From Chlamydiia bacterium (GTDB lineage Bacteria; Chlamydiota; Chlamydiia; Chlamydiales; FEN-1388), in assembly GCA_003170575.1 (NCBI GenBank), contig PMZB01000111.1, forward strand, positions 1 through 8,274: DNA of 8,274 nucleotides, in the 5' to 3' direction. The position numbers were made by a program, and so were the translations under genes. Below the pieces are notes generated by a model that had not been told where the DNA came from, made no database searches, and saw only the letters and a list, made by a program, of their open reading frames with translations. Numbering within the stretch: the stretch's first letter is position 1; every line of letters starts with the position of its first letter. Below, piece after piece: positions 6,825 to 8,274 of the stretch.

Positions 6825-8274
6825 CAGTAAGTTCTGAAAAGGTATCTACGCCCTTTTGTGGAGATACTTGTTCTCTTCTTGTGGATCAAAACTGTAAAGC
6901 TCAAGAAATAGGAATATGGAAAGCAAGGATTATACGATGGCTCTTTCTTGAATGGTGGTTTGGGAAAGTTGTCCCAATGAATGAAAAAGGTTTTTTTTTG
7001 CTGAAGGAAAAAATTGAAACTGTCTATAAAGCCTGTCTGGGGGATGTCCATAAGCAAGAGTGTTTGTATAACAATTTAGTAGACCTTTCAAAAAAATTAC
7101 ACCATCAGAAACAAAATCCTCCTGATTCTACCTTTACGGTAGTATGCGCCTTGGTTTATGACATGGCTACCGCTTTGCTGCTCAATCACCTTTCTTCGCA
7201 GGGGAAAAGAGTTAGCTCAAGTGAATGGTACTTAGGCTATGGAAGTATTCGAGCAGATCAGCTTGCTGATGACTATCAAAAGAACACTTTGCCTTCAGGA
7301 AGACTCTCTGAGGCGACTGAAGAGCTGCAAAAAACCTTTCCAGAACAAAAAAAACTAGTTCTTGAAGCTTTCTTTTCTCAACTCGAAACCCACTTCAACA
7401 AAGATGAACTTTGTCCAAGTAAAGAATTGAGAAAAAAGAGTGATTCTCACTCACATTCTCTCAGTCAAATAAAGGCTTTTAAAGGTCATTATCAGAGTGT
7501 AGAAGAACAAGCGGTGCTTAAGGAACAACTACGCTCTTCTTTTTACACCTTTCGTGCACAAAATGCTCATCCAACACCAGCGGAAATTGCTGTGTGGTTC
7601 AAAGAGCAGTTAGCCACAATTTCACAAAAGTGCTCCCTAGATCCCACCACCCCAGCTCGAGATCTTATTGTTTACATGTTCAAAATTTTAAGCCACTGGA
7701 AAATGAAAGAAACGTTCCGTGCCTATGGTGTGGTTGTGGCTAAAGAATGCAAAGAAAGCAAAGATGGTATTGTTAAGTCCTTTGAAAAAGCAGCTTTGCA
7801 AATGCGGTCATTTTTTCAGAAAGATGAAATTTTGCTTGTCATGGAGGGAATGGTTAGTGAAGAAGGAAAAGACTATTGTTCGGCCATTGCTTCGAAAGTA
7901 AAAGAAGAAAACCTAGTCCAGAGTTTGTCGAATTTTGTGTATCAAGCAAGTTGTACGTTTAAAGATGCATCAAATGTCATAGTTCGAGGGGTGATTCAAG
8001 AGATAGTGAGACGCTCAACTCTTAAATTTGATAGTTTAAAAGAGATCGCGACTATTTTTTTAGAGGCATACCAGGGTGCTCAAAGTTTTGCTTTTCTAGA
8101 GCCTTTATTAGGCAGTTGCCTCACTGTGCAAAAACAGAGCACACCTGAAGCAAAATCTTTAGCTGTAAATAATCTTTTGACTATTGAACAGATGGTTGTT
8201 TCAAAAATGATGAGCCAAAACTCTTCTTTTTGCAGTCAATATGGACGCATGGTGGGAGAGAGTATTATAGAAGC
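6821..8274 (+). CDS. Uncharacterised protein, type B copy 2 (B2), 3' end outside window
   Basis: The reading frame stays open for 484 complete codons to the right edge, so the product is partial. It is a paralogue of B1: VDQNC (21-25), EIGIW (29-33), IIRW (37-40), LYNNLVDLSKKLH near 82-94, GYGSIRADQL near 140, FRAYG (299-303), VMEGM (340-344), RGVIQE (389-394), LEPLLGS (426-432) and a QYGR motif close to the edge. Compared with B1 it has about 18 extra residues, rich in serine and histidine, before FRAYG, and lacks about 25 between the VQK and IEQ motifs. It is also cysteine-rich (13 in 484). An in-frame ATG at 6800 would add seven residues, but 6821 puts the N-terminus in exact register with B1 (Cys at 13 in both), has GGAG and AAGAGG upstream, and makes an ATGA overlap with A2. 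If it matches B1, about 350 residues remain outside the window. Confidence 0.9.
   Translation, partial: MTVSSEKVSTPFCGDTCSLLVDQNCKAQEIGIWKARIIRWLFLEWWFGKVVPMNEKGFFLLKEKIETVYKACLGDVHKQECLYNNLVDLSKKLHHQKQNPPDSTFTVVCALVYDMATALLLNHLSSQGKRVSSSEWYLGYGSIRADQLADDYQKNTLPSGRLSEATEELQKTFPEQKKLVLEAFFSQLETHFNKDELCPSKELRKKSDSHSHSLSQIKAFKGHYQSVEEQAVLKEQLRSSFYTFRAQNAHPTPAEIAVWFKEQLATISQKCSLDPTTPARDLIVYMFKILSHWKMKETFRAYGVVVAKECKESKDGIVKSFEKAALQMRSFFQKDEILLVMEGMVSEEGKDYCSAIASKVKEENLVQSLSNFVYQASCTFKDASNVIVRGVIQEIVRRSTLKFDSLKEIATIFLEAYQGAQSFAFLEPLLGSCLTVQKQSTPEAKSLAVNNLLTIEQMVVSKMMSQNSSFCSQYGRMVGESIIE

Larger units (their letters stand above)
5169..8274 (+). repeat. Tandem duplication, unit 2 (A2-B2, truncated by window edge)
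   Basis: Second copy of the A-B unit. The offset from A start to B start is 1652 bases here and 1662 in unit 1. The B member runs out of the window at a point homologous to roughly residue 490 of B1, so the right end of the unit, and any further copies, cannot be seen. Confidence 0.85.

Noticed and set aside
7719..7901. Short plus-strand open frame of 60 codons
   Set aside because: It is an out-of-frame reading within B2, whose own frame is open throughout and conserved with B1.
2586..8274. Inclusion-membrane (Inc-type) or other membrane proteins
   Set aside because: Hydrophobic stretches such as those near residues 110-125 of B1 and B2 are interrupted by charged residues. No paired bilobed hydrophobic segment or signal peptide is visible in any of the four proteins.

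Overview
The window carries one recognisable housekeeping gene, rsmH (16S rRNA m4C1402 methyltransferase), followed on the same strand by four large genes that I cannot assign to a named family. The four are clearly related and alternate in an A-B-A-B pattern: A1 (551 codons), B1 (859), A2 (551) and B2 (at least 484 codons, running off the right edge). A 4.2-kb two-gene unit has therefore been duplicated in tandem, and the A and B types themselves descend from an older duplication.

Region by region: 1-48 is the left edge, with no assignable gene. 49-909 is rsmH. 924-2579 is A1, 2586-5165 is B1, 5169-6824 is A2 and 6821-8274 is B2 (partial). Gaps between genes are 14, 6, 3 and -4 bases, with Shine-Dalgarno-like sequences before each start and no visible promoter or terminator between genes. 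This reads as one polycistronic, translationally coupled unit. No intergenic stretch reaches 50 bases, and I see no RNA gene, CRISPR array, insertion sequence or attachment site. A1, B1 and A2 lie in one common reading frame, separated only by single TAA stops.

Organism: low-to-moderate G+C (by eye), dense packing, an RsmH that resembles chlamydial RsmH as I remember it, and a lineage-specific family of large soluble-looking proteins beside a cell-division gene all suggest a chlamydia-like (Chlamydiota) bacterium, probably an environmental or symbiotic lineage. This is an inference of moderate strength. In Chlamydia, as I recall, rsmH is followed by ftsL, pbp3 (ftsI) and murE; here at least 7.3 kb of paralogues occupies that place.

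How the genes may work together: all four unknown proteins share a core of about 450-530 residues. It has an N-terminal block (HEIG...LIRW...LE...G), a central block (AYG, VMEGM, GVI) and a PLLG-x(2-3)-VQ motif. B adds about 325 residues beyond the end of A. Strict A-B alternation, tight coupling and shared architecture suggest that each A and B pair may be co-produced partners. Nothing in the sequence gives their biochemical function; no signal peptide or convincing membrane segment is visible.
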